DNA of 18,368 bases from an uncultured Acetatifactor sp. (GTDB lineage Bacteria; Bacillota; Clostridia; Lachnospirales; Lachnospiraceae): the NCBI GenBank assembly GCA_910589655.1, contig CAJUTJ010000085.1:1-18368 (forward strand), read 5' to 3'. The notes under the pieces are model-generated. The model saw only the letters and a program-made list of their open reading frames with translations, was not told the DNA's origin and ran no database searches. Made by a program: the position numbers and the translations under genes. This document shows positions 1-7,226 of this stretch, piece after piece. Position 1 is the first letter of the stretch, and every line of letters begins with the position of its first letter.

Positions 1-133
1 AATATTCCTCCGCCCTCGCCCTGCAGGTGTTCTTCGCCCTGCAGAACCGGCACCAGTCGCCGGAATGGTACTCGCCCTCTCCCTTGATGGCAAGCACGGC
101 CTTTGGCTTTAACTCCATCACCACCCATTCCAT
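1..133 (-). pseudogene. Fragment of a phage DUF2800 protein, running off the left edge
   Basis: Read leftward from an ATG at 131-133, this frame stays open to the window edge and gives about 44 residues. They include AIKGEGEYHSGDWCRFC followed by RAKNTCRARAE. The Trp-Cys-x-x-Cys then Cys pattern is what I know from the conserved core of DUF2800, a phage protein of several hundred residues related to Cys-containing PD-(D/E)XK nucleases. An in-frame TGA lies a few codons upstream of the ATG, so the N-terminal part of the family is missing. The frame overlaps the end of the small membrane peptide at 118-234, consistent with a recombination junction near 130-140. The C-terminus may continue outside the window. 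Family assignment is from memory of the motif; the truncation is seen directly. Confidence 0.55.
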
Positions 134-234
134 GTATAGGTCTGCGTCCCACCATCCTCATAAACCTTTCTGACCGGAATCAATAACAGAACCGCTGTTA
201 TCACTGCAAAAACAATAATGAGTTTCTTTTTCAC
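118..234 (-). CDS. Short membrane peptide, C-terminally truncated
   Basis: The peptide is 38 residues. It begins at a GTG (232-234) preceded by GAGGAGG five bases upstream, a strong ribosome site that decides the start over more upstream codons. It has a Lys-rich N-terminus, one hydrophobic segment (about residues 5-20) and then VRKVYEDGGTQTYT. I recognise this tail as the start of a conserved stretch in small secreted or membrane peptides of gut Clostridia, which normally continue with a further Trp-containing segment. Here the frame leaves that pattern after TYT and stops at 118-120, inside sequence that reads as DUF2800 in another frame. It is therefore probably the 5' part of a longer gene cut by recombination. 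Function is unknown. Confidence 0.5.
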   Translation of the reverse strand: MKKKLIIVFAVITAVLLLIPVRKVYEDGGTQTYTWNGW

Positions 235-244
235 ATTTGCCTCC

Positions 245-526
245 TCACGCCCTCGCATCAAAGCCGTCCTGCACTTCAACAGCATCCTGCCTTGCCGCAT
301 GGTACGCATCATAGTAGGCAGCCTTCAAAGCCCCGTGTACCTGCGTCTCCGCCTTCGACTCCTTCTCATGCCAGCCCACGCCCGCCGTGTAAGTCAGTAT
401 CTCGTCTCCGTTCCCGTCATACACATGGACGGCGGAGCCCATTCCCTCGGACTGGAACCTTGCCTCATACGGCTCCCCGAACAAGAGGCGCAAGCGCCTC
501 TCATCCGCCTCCCGTATCGTTTTCAT
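245..526 (-). CDS. Hypothetical mobile-element protein (93 aa)
   Basis: I do not recognise a function. I chose the ATG at 524-526 because GGGAAGGG lies just upstream; the frame is open further upstream to 682, and an ATG at 539-541 is possible. The product is soluble and charged. It starts MKTIREADERRLRLLFG and has a central segment, HVYDGNGDEILTYTAG, that looks like a beta hairpin. Its C-terminus is Ala/Tyr-rich (AAYYDAYHAARQDA) and looks helical. There is no signal peptide or membrane segment. The stop lies about 10 bp before the GTG of the next small gene, so the two are probably co-transcribed. G+C content matches the phage-like segments at both window ends rather than the transporter operon. 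Proteins of this look occur next to phage or conjugative-element genes in Lachnospiraceae, which is resemblance only. Confidence 0.5.
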   Translation of the reverse strand: MKTIREADERRLRLLFGEPYEARFQSEGMGSAVHVYDGNGDEILTYTAGVGWHEKESKAETQVHGALKAAYYDAYHAARQDAVEVQDGFDARA

Positions 527-599
527 GTCACCCTTCCCCATCAGCGCCGCCCTGTCCGGTGCGACTTGCTGGACAAGAACCGGAGATATATATTTACAT

Positions 600-821
600 T
601 TAACAAGGCTCTCCCTGCTGATTGAGCGCTTGGTAGTTGCTGTCCATATAATTCTTTTTCCCGAAAGGAACATAATTTTCATCCAGCAGAATCATATTCC
701 CGTTTCCGAGATCCGGGAATTTCTGTGCGATTTCTTTCAGAACCTCCCACTCGTCTTTGGAGTTTTCCCGGTTATCTTCCTCCACCTGTCTTAATGCCTC
801 TCCAATCTCCTGCTGATCCAT
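600..821 (-). CDS. Hypothetical protein (73 aa), possibly a gene remnant
   Basis: The start taken is the ATG at 819-821; only weak ribosome-site sequence (ACTGGGG) precedes it. The product is acidic and largely helical at first (MDQQEIGEALRQVEEDNREN), then carries a Gly/Asn-rich turn (LGNGNMILLDENYVPFGKK). I do not recognise the family. The stop at 600-602 coincides with a sharp change from A+T-rich to G+C-rich DNA, so the reading frame may be the remains of a longer gene cut at the same breakpoint. The frame is open upstream to 944, but that part reads as non-coding sequence (FFEKIPCSCFF). Confidence 0.35.
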   Translation of the reverse strand: MDQQEIGEALRQVEEDNRENSKDEWEVLKEIAQKFPDLGNGNMILLDENYVPFGKKNYMDSNYQALNQQGEPC

Positions 822-982
822 TGTACCCCAGTAAAGAGGGTGGGGCTGAAAGGACGAATGGTACTTGCCCCCTTCGTAGCAGAAAAAGCAGGAACAGGGG
901 ATTTTTTCAAAAAATCTACTTTTGTTTACATGAAAGAATTGCAATATCTTTTGGGTACTAAACTCATTTATTTAATCATCCT

Positions 983-1975
983 CTAGATCCGCCCTCCAGT
1001 TTCCCCATCAAAAAAATGAATAAACTGCTTATCCAACGCCAAATAACACCTATCACCAACCTTTAACGAACAAACCGCATCCGTTACAATCCCCAGATTA
1101 CCTAAATTTTCTGTATCTGCAAAAACAACCGTTTCCCGTCCAGTCCACTCTACCGATACTACCTGTGCCCTGATATGATCGGGATTCTCGGTGATATGGA
1201 TATGCTCCGGCCTTATACCGCAAAATTTCTCTCCCTCTTTCCAGATATTCATAGGCGGTGATCCGATAAATCCGGCCACAAAAAGATTGGCCGGTTTCTG
1301 ATAAAGCATCTGCGGCGTATCCATCTGCTGAACCACGCCATCCTTAAAAATAGCAATGCGATCCCCCATGGTCATAGCTTCCGTCTGGTCGTGGGTCACA
1401 TAGATGGTCGTTGTGCCCAGTTTTCTCTGTAAAGCTGTAATCTCCCGGCGCATCTGCACTCTCAGTTTTACATCAAGATTGGATAGAGGCTCATCCATCA
1501 AAAATAGTTTCGGGGCGCGGACCATCGCCCTCGCAAGCGCTACTCTCTGTCTCTGACCTCCGGAAAGCGCTATGGGCCTGCGCCAGAGATATTCCGACAA
1601 ATCCAGGCTGTCTGCAATCTCTGTAACCCGGCGCCGGATATCCTCTTTCTTCCAATGGCGCATCTTCAGGGGAAATGCAATATTATCAAATACTTTCATG
1701 GTAGGATATAACGCATAATTTTGGAACACCATAGCGATATCGCGGTTTTTTGGCGGAACCAAATTCATCAGCATCTCTCCCATATGGATCGTTCCGCTGT
1801 CCACACGCTCCAGACCGGCGATCATGCGCAAGGTCGTGGATTTTCCGCAGCCGGACGGCCCTACAAATACTATAAATTCTCCGGGGCGGACGTCCATACT
1901 GACCCCTTTTACGGCATGCACGTCCCCTGAATACCATTTATTTACCTGTTCTAATGTCAATGATGTATTTTCCAT
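983..1975 (-). CDS. CUT1-type ABC transporter ATPase (UgpC/MsmK/MalK-like)
   Basis: A cytoplasmic ATPase of 330 residues that would energise the two permeases encoded just before it. All nucleotide-binding motifs are intact: Walker A GPSGCGKST at 39-47, Q-loop Q85 in FQNYALYP, signature LSGGQ at 137-141, Walker B LFLMDEP at 157-163, D-loop SNLD and switch His195 in VTHDQTEAM. The C-terminus has the regulatory OB-fold region marked by GIRPEH near 253, as in MalK/UgpC. At 330 residues it is somewhat short for UgpC (about 360), so the regulatory domain is reduced. The start is fixed by GAGGTGATTT directly before the ATG. It is the last gene of the minus-strand transporter set, separated from the preceding permease by a 148-bp hairpin-rich gap. 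MsmK-type ATPases can serve several permease pairs, so it might also power others. Substrate cannot be inferred. Confidence 0.93.
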   Translation of the reverse strand: MENTSLTLEQVNKWYSGDVHAVKGVSMDVRPGEFIVFVGPSGCGKSTTLRMIAGLERVDSGTIHMGEMLMNLVPPKNRDIAMVFQNYALYPTMKVFDNIAFPLKMRHWKKEDIRRRVTEIADSLDLSEYLWRRPIALSGGQRQRVALARAMVRAPKLFLMDEPLSNLDVKLRVQMRREITALQRKLGTTTIYVTHDQTEAMTMGDRIAIFKDGVVQQMDTPQMLYQKPANLFVAGFIGSPPMNIWKEGEKFCGIRPEHIHITENPDHIRAQVVSVEWTGRETVVFADTENLGNLGIVTDAVCSLKVGDRCYLALDKQFIHFFDGETGGRI

Positions 1976-1993
1976 AAATCACCTCATATTTGT

Positions 1994-2117
1994 GCAGCTT
2001 TGCTGCGACTCAAATCCATGCGGAGAATGCCCGTATTTTGGGCATTCTCCTGTGTGAGACTTGGTACTTCTTAACGAAGCAGCCTCTGCTGCTGAGCTTT
2101 AGAAGTACTTCTCACAC
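1994..2117 (-). repeat. Cluster of three inverted repeats inside the transporter operon
   Basis: The gap between the second permease and the ATPase gene is packed with secondary structure. GCAGC-TTT-GCTGC lies at 1994-2006. A perfect 11-bp stem GGAGAATGCCC/GGGCATTCTCC lies at 2022-2050. An outer pair GTGTGAGA (2052-2059) with TCTCACAC (2110-2117) encloses an inner pair GTACTTCT (2064-2071) with AGAAGTAC (2101-2108). None is followed by a U-run in the direction of transcription, so these are not ordinary terminators. They could be an extragenic repetitive element or an mRNA-processing structure that lowers ATPase expression. Confidence 0.7.
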
Positions 2118-2124
2118 TACGCCC

Positions 2125-2964
2125 TTAATCTTTCATTCCGGAAGCCGCAATCCCCGCTTCCAGATATTTCTGGCCAAACAAAAAAATTAGCAACGCCGGC
2201 ATCAGCATGATCACGGAAGCTGCAAGGGAAGCTCCTGCATTTTCCGCGGTTACCGTGGGAAGATAAAGCGACAACGGCCATAAGGTCTGATCTTTCAGAA
2301 ATGTCATAGGCTGCTCCAATGCATTCCAGTATTCCAAAAATCCCAAAACCACCGCTGAAAGAATGCCCGGCACACCAAGGGGAAGCCCTAGGTGGATAAA
2401 GATCTGCCAGGCCCCGGCGCCATCTAAGGAGGCAGCCTCCGTCAGCGCCGATGGTATGGCCGCAAAAAAACGGATCATAAGGAAAACGGGAAAAGTAGAA
2501 ACAGCGCCGGGCAGGATGATCGCCCAGACGGTATTCATCAGTCCCAGACGATCCAGCACAAAATAACTGGAAACCATAGTCACCTGAAAGGGCATCAGCA
2601 TCAATATAATATATAACGCATACAATACCCCTTTCCCCCGGAATCGGAATCTGGCAAAAGCCCAGGCTGCCGGTGCGCCGATCACAATCTGTCCGACCAC
2701 AATGGGAAAGACCTGTTTGCAGGAGTTCCAGAACATTGTGAAAAACTCAGGCGCGTCCAGCAGTAATTCCACATAAGGTTTTAAGGTCGGATACTGGGGC
2801 AGAATGGGCCAATGGGCATACCCGGCTTTCTCAGACAGAACCGGTGCCAAATTATGCACCATTTCCCTGCTCCCCATAAAGGAAGCCGACAGTAACATCC
2901 ACAGGGGCACCCATACAAAAAGCGCCGCCGCAGACAAAAGCATTGCAATCATCCATTTTTTCAT
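2125..2964 (-). CDS. CUT1 ABC transporter permease, MalG/UgpE-like
   Basis: An inner-membrane permease of 279 residues with about six hydrophobic segments (the first at residues 4-25) and a periplasmic-side region after the first. The cytoplasmic EAA loop is intact: EAASLDGAGAWQIF with the downstream LP (LGLPLGVPG). This is the loop that contacts the ATPase. The length is typical of the MalG family. Its ATG (2962-2964) overlaps the TGA of the preceding permease in an ATGA arrangement, indicating translational coupling and one-to-one production of the two membrane subunits. The substrate is presumably a carbohydrate or similar small solute by family, but the hybrid operon makes this uncertain. 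Confidence 0.92.
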   Translation of the reverse strand: MKKWMIAMLLSAAALFVWVPLWMLLSASFMGSREMVHNLAPVLSEKAGYAHWPILPQYPTLKPYVELLLDAPEFFTMFWNSCKQVFPIVVGQIVIGAPAAWAFARFRFRGKGVLYALYIILMLMPFQVTMVSSYFVLDRLGLMNTVWAIILPGAVSTFPVFLMIRFFAAIPSALTEAASLDGAGAWQIFIHLGLPLGVPGILSAVVLGFLEYWNALEQPMTFLKDQTLWPLSLYLPTVTAENAGASLAASVIMLMPALLIFLFGQKYLEAGIAASGMKD

Positions 2965-3857
2965 TTTCCTTCACCCCTTCCCCATATCATCTGCAGGAAA
3001 CCAATCAGCGCCATTACCACTAGCGCCATCAGCACAGCACCGGCGCACATTTTATCAATATCCAGCCGTGTAAACCAGTTATTGAACAAATGCTGGAGCA
3101 TATAGATGCTCTCATGGGGATAACTGCCCGAAATGAGATACGCTTCCCGGAATACCTTAGAGGAGTTCAGCAGCGACAGCACAGCGGCTGTGAATAAGGT
3201 AGGCATCAGATTAGGAAGCGTAATGCGAAAGAAACACCGCAGGGCCCCGGCTCCATCCAAAGACGCCGACTCATACAGCGACGGTGAGATGGCTGTAATC
3301 CCCGACAGCCACAGCACCATGTCATAGCCTGCATTTTTCCAGATATACGTTACCATCAGTACCGTCATGGCCGATTCGCTGTTCAGCCAATGAACCGTTT
3401 CCATGCCCACACTGCCGAGCAGATGGTTCAGCAGACCGTTTTCATGGAAGATCACCTTCCAAAGCAACACCACCGAAGCTACCGGAATTGACATTGGAAT
3501 AAGAAAAGAAGTTTTATATATTCCCCTCTTCTCCTTCAGTGCGTCCACAAGCAATGCCAGCAACAGGGAAAACAGCAGCAATACAGGAATACAGATCAAA
3601 GTAAATTTTGCCGTATTCCCGGCTGCCCGCTGGAACGCTTCGTTTTGAAAAACATCCGTATAATTTCTAAACCCTACAAACTGCCCGCCCATAGCCGAAA
3701 AGAAAGAGCGCCGGAGTACATCACAAAAGGGAACCAATACCAGTACGCTGACCATCAGCAGGCTTGGCAGTAAAAATATCCATGGAGTGACGCCATCCAG
3801 TTCCGGGGCAGTCTGCCGATTAACTTTCCGCTTTTTCTTCAATAAATACAATTTCAT
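2961..3857 (-). CDS. CUT1 ABC transporter permease, MalF/UgpA-like
   Basis: An integral membrane permease of about 298 residues that forms the heterodimeric channel with the MalG-like subunit. It has an N-terminal Lys/Arg-rich segment, a first membrane segment (WIFLLPSLLMVSVLVLVPF), further hydrophobic segments and an intact EAA loop, ESASLDGAGALRCFF followed by ITLPNLMPT. The start is uncertain. AGGGAGGG lies only a few bases before the ATG at 3855-3857, and a TTG at 3849-3851 has better spacing. An upstream ATG at 3902 is less likely because it would lie deep in the preceding gene. Even so the gene overlaps the 3' end of the MacB-like gene by about 38 bp, so the two are translationally linked. 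This overlap is the best evidence that exporter-type and importer-type parts belong to one operon. Confidence 0.9.
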   Translation of the reverse strand: MKLYLLKKKRKVNRQTAPELDGVTPWIFLLPSLLMVSVLVLVPFCDVLRRSFFSAMGGQFVGFRNYTDVFQNEAFQRAAGNTAKFTLICIPVLLLFSLLLALLVDALKEKRGIYKTSFLIPMSIPVASVVLLWKVIFHENGLLNHLLGSVGMETVHWLNSESAMTVLMVTYIWKNAGYDMVLWLSGITAISPSLYESASLDGAGALRCFFRITLPNLMPTLFTAAVLSLLNSSKVFREAYLISGSYPHESIYMLQHLFNNWFTRLDIDKMCAGAVLMALVVMALIGFLQMIWGRGEGK

Positions 3858-5046
3858 TCCCTCCCTGATCCAAATAGTTTCCGGTTCCCAACATCTTGTC
3901 ATGAAGATCCAGCAGCCATCTTATGGTCAACCATACCATTGGAAGTATCCATAATGTAATAGATGGGTTCCCCGCCAGGGAATCCTTATTCTTCCATATG
4001 AGACAAAGCAGGCCTCCCCACCAGATCAGGCTGATCTGGAGGATGTTTTTTGGCGCAGGCACGGGCAGCCGCCTGACAACAAGCCACAAAAACAAAACTG
4101 TCAAAACGGACAGTATGCCGCCAAGAAGAAAGGTTATCCAAAATGTCCTTTCCCATGCCGCAGGGGGCATACGGAAGATTGCCAGAATACCATCCCTGAC
4201 CTGTGCACAAAGGCTGCTCCAAAAGGAACCATCCGACCATCTGGTGGGCAGAAACCGGGCCGGTACACTCCACGGGAATCCAACCGTCCAGGAAATCGCC
4301 GTCATTCCTGCAAACATCAGCGGAACAGACATAAGGAATAAAAGCCATGTATAACGAAGTTTCCACAAACGGTGTGCAATGCACATAAGAACCCATGCCC
4401 AGAGCAGGAATGCAGGGAGGGCTGCCAGTATTCCAGACAGCCAGACATACAGACCAAGGTCTGTCATGTCTCCCACTGGTAATTGATATTTTTGGAGTAT
4501 CTGTTCCGCTGCGTAAGTGCCTCCCTGTTCTTCGGAGAGATTTAACCACAATCCCTGAAACATCCTCTCTTCCGTTTCTTCTGCCGGAAAGAACGCCAGT
4601 CCCTCCTTTCCTTCCACAACGCCGCATACATACCATGTTTTCTCATTCCATTGAATCATCTGCCCCAACACATCAGAAGAACCCCAAAGAGCATGGGCAG
4701 TTCCCTCGTCGATCACACAGCCCTTTTCATCTCCCGGCCAGTATCCATATCTGAACCGGCAAAGCTGCAGACGGGAAATGTCTCCATAATACTCGAAGAC
4801 TTCTCCGTTTACCGGATTCGGGTAAAAGTCCCCATACAATATCTGTTCATAATGGGACATCCACAATACAAAGGAAGGGGGCACCTGATTCATCTGCGCC
4901 GGAGAGACGCCCATGCCGCTTTCCCACCGCACGGAAACGCTGTTATCAAACCATTCCATTTTCTTCTGACAGGCTGCAGAGCCATACCACATAAGGAGAA
5001 GACACAGTCCCAACATACAAAGCCTGAAATATTTAATTTTCCACAC
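3820..5046 (-). CDS. MacB/FtsX-like membrane protein without its own ATPase
   Basis: A membrane protein of about 408 residues. One N-terminal membrane anchor (about residues 5-25) is followed by an extracytoplasmic region of about 180 residues and then about five hydrophobic segments. The extracytoplasmic part contains CVIDEGTAHALWGSSDVLGQ followed by a segment ending WYVCGVVEG. This matches the periplasmic-core signature of MacB-type permeases (v-i-s-e-x-x-A-x-x-L-f-G ... G-x-x-i ... V-x-G-V-v). The C-terminal membrane part is divergent from FtsX and unusually Trp-rich. The GTG start at 5044-5046 is chosen because AAAGGAGACAGG stands upstream; an ATG at 5067 is an alternative. It overlaps the end of the adaptor gene by about 14 bp and the permease gene at its other end. 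No LolD/MacB-type ATPase is encoded in the window. Fold assignment is moderately secure; function is inferred. Confidence 0.65.
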   Translation of the reverse strand: MWKIKYFRLCMLGLCLLLMWYGSAACQKKMEWFDNSVSVRWESGMGVSPAQMNQVPPSFVLWMSHYEQILYGDFYPNPVNGEVFEYYGDISRLQLCRFRYGYWPGDEKGCVIDEGTAHALWGSSDVLGQMIQWNEKTWYVCGVVEGKEGLAFFPAEETEERMFQGLWLNLSEEQGGTYAAEQILQKYQLPVGDMTDLGLYVWLSGILAALPAFLLWAWVLMCIAHRLWKLRYTWLLFLMSVPLMFAGMTAISWTVGFPWSVPARFLPTRWSDGSFWSSLCAQVRDGILAIFRMPPAAWERTFWITFLLGGILSVLTVLFLWLVVRRLPVPAPKNILQISLIWWGGLLCLIWKNKDSLAGNPSITLWILPMVWLTIRWLLDLHDKMLGTGNYLDQGGNEIVFIEEKAES

Positions 5047-7111
5047 GCACCCTGTCTCCTTTCCCAATCGGCTTTGAGGTCTGTATCACGATCTGGTCAT
5101 CCGGGAAAAATACGCCTTCCACGGCTGCACTTTCCATGTTCTGCTCCTTTATCACAACATCCACCTCTTCCACCGTCTGCTCTGTTCCCAGTACGGATTG
5201 TTTTTCACGGACAACCAGGACCACTGTCTTTCCGTGGGCAGCTCTCAGTGCAGAAACAGGCACAACAGCCTGATATCTGCCGCTGTTTTTTTCCAATTCC
5301 AATGTCCCGGCAATTCCGCTGGAAAAAGTGCCTTCTTCCAGCCAGGCGATGAGCCGGACCTGGCCATCTGCATTGGGAACACCAATAGAAGTAATCGGTA
5401 ACTGGACAGACTGGGTAATTCCTCCTATGGTATAAAAAAGCTGGCCCATGTCCCCCGCAGACAATTTCTCCGCTGTTTTTTGTTCTACACTGGCAGTAAA
5501 CTGAAACCTCTGGTCTGCCCGTGACAGGGTGAGTACCGCCCCATTGTCCTGTGTGACGAAAGCTTCCGTCACTGACTTTACCGTTCCGTCTACCGGAGCG
5601 GCAACCACCCCATCCTGCATGCTGATCAGCCTTATCTCCTCTAATGTATTCTGTTTTTGACGCAACTCGTTTTCATACTGCAGCCGCTCCACTTCATTTT
5701 GCCTGCGCATGGCGGCATCTGACTGTTTCGCTCTTTCCAACTGTTCTTTTACGGACTCTAATTCTATAGCCGCAGTTTCTATCGCCCGCTGAGCCCTCAT
5801 GATCTGCTCCTCTCTGGACAGGCCGGCGTTCTCCCAATCACGCACAGCCGCATTCAGTTCGCTCCGTGCGGCATCCGCACTGGCCAGTGCAGACGAAACC
5901 ATGGATTCATTGCTGAAATCTGTCTGTTTCTTCGTATCACTCAATTTATTCTCCGCTTCCCGGACATCATCCTGTGCTTCCGAAACCAGCTGATCCTGCC
6001 GTGCCTGTATCCGCTCCAGGTTCTCACGAGCCCACGCAAGCGTGTCTTCTGCATCCGACAGACTGCGTGCCGCCTGATCGGCCTGAACCTGAGCCATCTC
6101 CTTCTGAGAGCGCGCTGTATCTACCCGCTCCTGGGCTGCTGCGCGTTCTTCATCAGTCGCGTTCTCCCCAAGGGATTCAAGAGCCTCTTCTGCCTCCTGA
6201 AACGCCTGCCCCGCCTGAGCAAGTTCCCCGGCTGTACGCTCACAGGTGCTTTTTGCTGATGAATATACGCTTTCGGCCTCTGACAATGATTTCTGGGCGG
6301 CCGAAACAGCTTCCCCACGGCTATATTCCGCATCACCCAACGCTTTTTCAGCTACATCCAGGCCGTTTTCGGCTGTTTCAATCCCTTCCTCTTTTGCCTG
6401 TACCTTTGCCTTCTCCAGATCGTTCAATTCCTGATGATATCTGTTCTGAGCCTCTTTCAGGTCCTGTTCTACCTGAACGCCGGCCGCTTCCAGTGCTGCC
6501 ACTAATTGCACATAGTCCGCCTGGGCATATCGCAGATTGTTCTCTGCCAACTGGAGCATTTTCGTATCTGCACTGGGTATTTCATAGGACAAATTATTGA
6601 TCTTTAAATTCAGGATATTGATTTCATTTTCAAGCTGCTCTGTCACTGTCTGAATAGAATCCAAATCCAGCTTTAAAATTTCATCGCCTGCATTTACGCA
6701 ATCCCCCGCCTGGACCATCCTGTTGGAAATACGCAGATTTCCGGGAAGGACAATATCCAAAGTATCCCTTGCCTCCAGTGTGCCCGGTATCGTATAACTC
6801 TGGACTAACACTCCCGGTTTTACTGTATCCGTCCTTACCTTGGCGATGGTCAGGTCAGTGGCTATTCTGGACAGTATGGTAAATATCAGCATCATCGCAA
6901 AAAATCCGGACAATAAGCGTACTGCTGTCCTTTGCTGGGCACTGGAAAAGATTGATTTTGGCTTTTTCCCGGATAAAAGCATTTCTTTTTCTAATGTCAG
7001 CCTTTGTGCGGCAGTTACCGCAGCTTTTCTTTTAACCCCCATAAGGGCTTCTTTCCAATGGTAACGAAAGGGTATCATTTCTATTTGCTTTTTCTTTCTC
7101 TTTTTAAACAT
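5033..7111 (-). CDS. Membrane-fusion/periplasmic-adaptor (HlyD/MacA-like) protein with a long coiled coil
   Basis: About 692 residues. A basic cytoplasmic N-terminus of about 65 residues precedes a single membrane segment (LLSGFFAMMLIFTIL). Next comes a biotinyl-lipoyl-like half motif (GTLEARDTLDIVLPGNLR and AGDCVNAGDEILKL). About 330 residues of Ala/Glu/Gln-rich heptad-like coiled coil follow, full of AEN, AQ and EAE patterns. The second lipoyl half (VVAAPVDGTVKSVTEAF) and beta-barrel regions then extend to the C-terminus. That order is the MFP architecture of HlyD, MacA and YknX. The coiled coil is much longer than in MacA. The start is ambiguous between the ATG at 7109-7111 and a TTG at 7118-7120, both behind AGGTGGGGA. 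It sits second in the operon and overlaps the MacB-like gene, its natural partner by family. Confidence 0.85.
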   Translation of the reverse strand: MFKKRKKKQIEMIPFRYHWKEALMGVKRKAAVTAAQRLTLEKEMLLSGKKPKSIFSSAQQRTAVRLLSGFFAMMLIFTILSRIATDLTIAKVRTDTVKPGVLVQSYTIPGTLEARDTLDIVLPGNLRISNRMVQAGDCVNAGDEILKLDLDSIQTVTEQLENEINILNLKINNLSYEIPSADTKMLQLAENNLRYAQADYVQLVAALEAAGVQVEQDLKEAQNRYHQELNDLEKAKVQAKEEGIETAENGLDVAEKALGDAEYSRGEAVSAAQKSLSEAESVYSSAKSTCERTAGELAQAGQAFQEAEEALESLGENATDEERAAAQERVDTARSQKEMAQVQADQAARSLSDAEDTLAWARENLERIQARQDQLVSEAQDDVREAENKLSDTKKQTDFSNESMVSSALASADAARSELNAAVRDWENAGLSREEQIMRAQRAIETAAIELESVKEQLERAKQSDAAMRRQNEVERLQYENELRQKQNTLEEIRLISMQDGVVAAPVDGTVKSVTEAFVTQDNGAVLTLSRADQRFQFTASVEQKTAEKLSAGDMGQLFYTIGGITQSVQLPITSIGVPNADGQVRLIAWLEEGTFSSGIAGTLELEKNSGRYQAVVPVSALRAAHGKTVVLVVREKQSVLGTEQTVEEVDVVIKEQNMESAAVEGVFFPDDQIVIQTSKPIGKGDRVRVEN

Positions 7112-7175
7112 CTGATTCAATCCCCACCTGTTTATCCGTTTATGCTACTCTTTAGGACAGCTGATGTTGTACTTA

Positions 7176-7217
7176 TGCAAGGGGCGCATACTTTTAACCG
7201 AAGATACACCCCTCGCA
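7176..7217 (-). other. Hairpin between the binding-protein gene and the adaptor gene
   Basis: On the minus strand TGCGAGGGG pairs with CCCCTTGCA (one G-U pair) across a 24-base loop, just after the stop codon of the binding-protein gene. There is no U-run, so it is not a full terminator. In binding-protein-dependent transport operons a hairpin here commonly protects the upstream message, so that the binding protein is made in excess. That role is inferred. Confidence 0.5.
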
Positions 7218-7226
7218 TTTTATGTA

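Noticed and set aside
900..916. Palindrome GATTTTTTCAAAAAATC downstream of the ATPase gene, as the operon terminator
   Set aside because: The stem has only A-T pairs apart from its outer G-C pair, and no U-run follows on the minus strand.
3986..4636. Minus-strand reading frame of 216 residues within the MacB-like gene
   Set aside because: It is an alternative frame of the same strand with Cys/Arg-rich nonsense composition; the main frame has membrane segments and the MacB signature.
5974..6600. Plus-strand reading frame of 208 residues inside the adaptor gene
   Set aside because: Pro/Ser/Leu-rich shadow of the coiled-coil coding sequence with no ribosome site; the minus strand has a clear family match.
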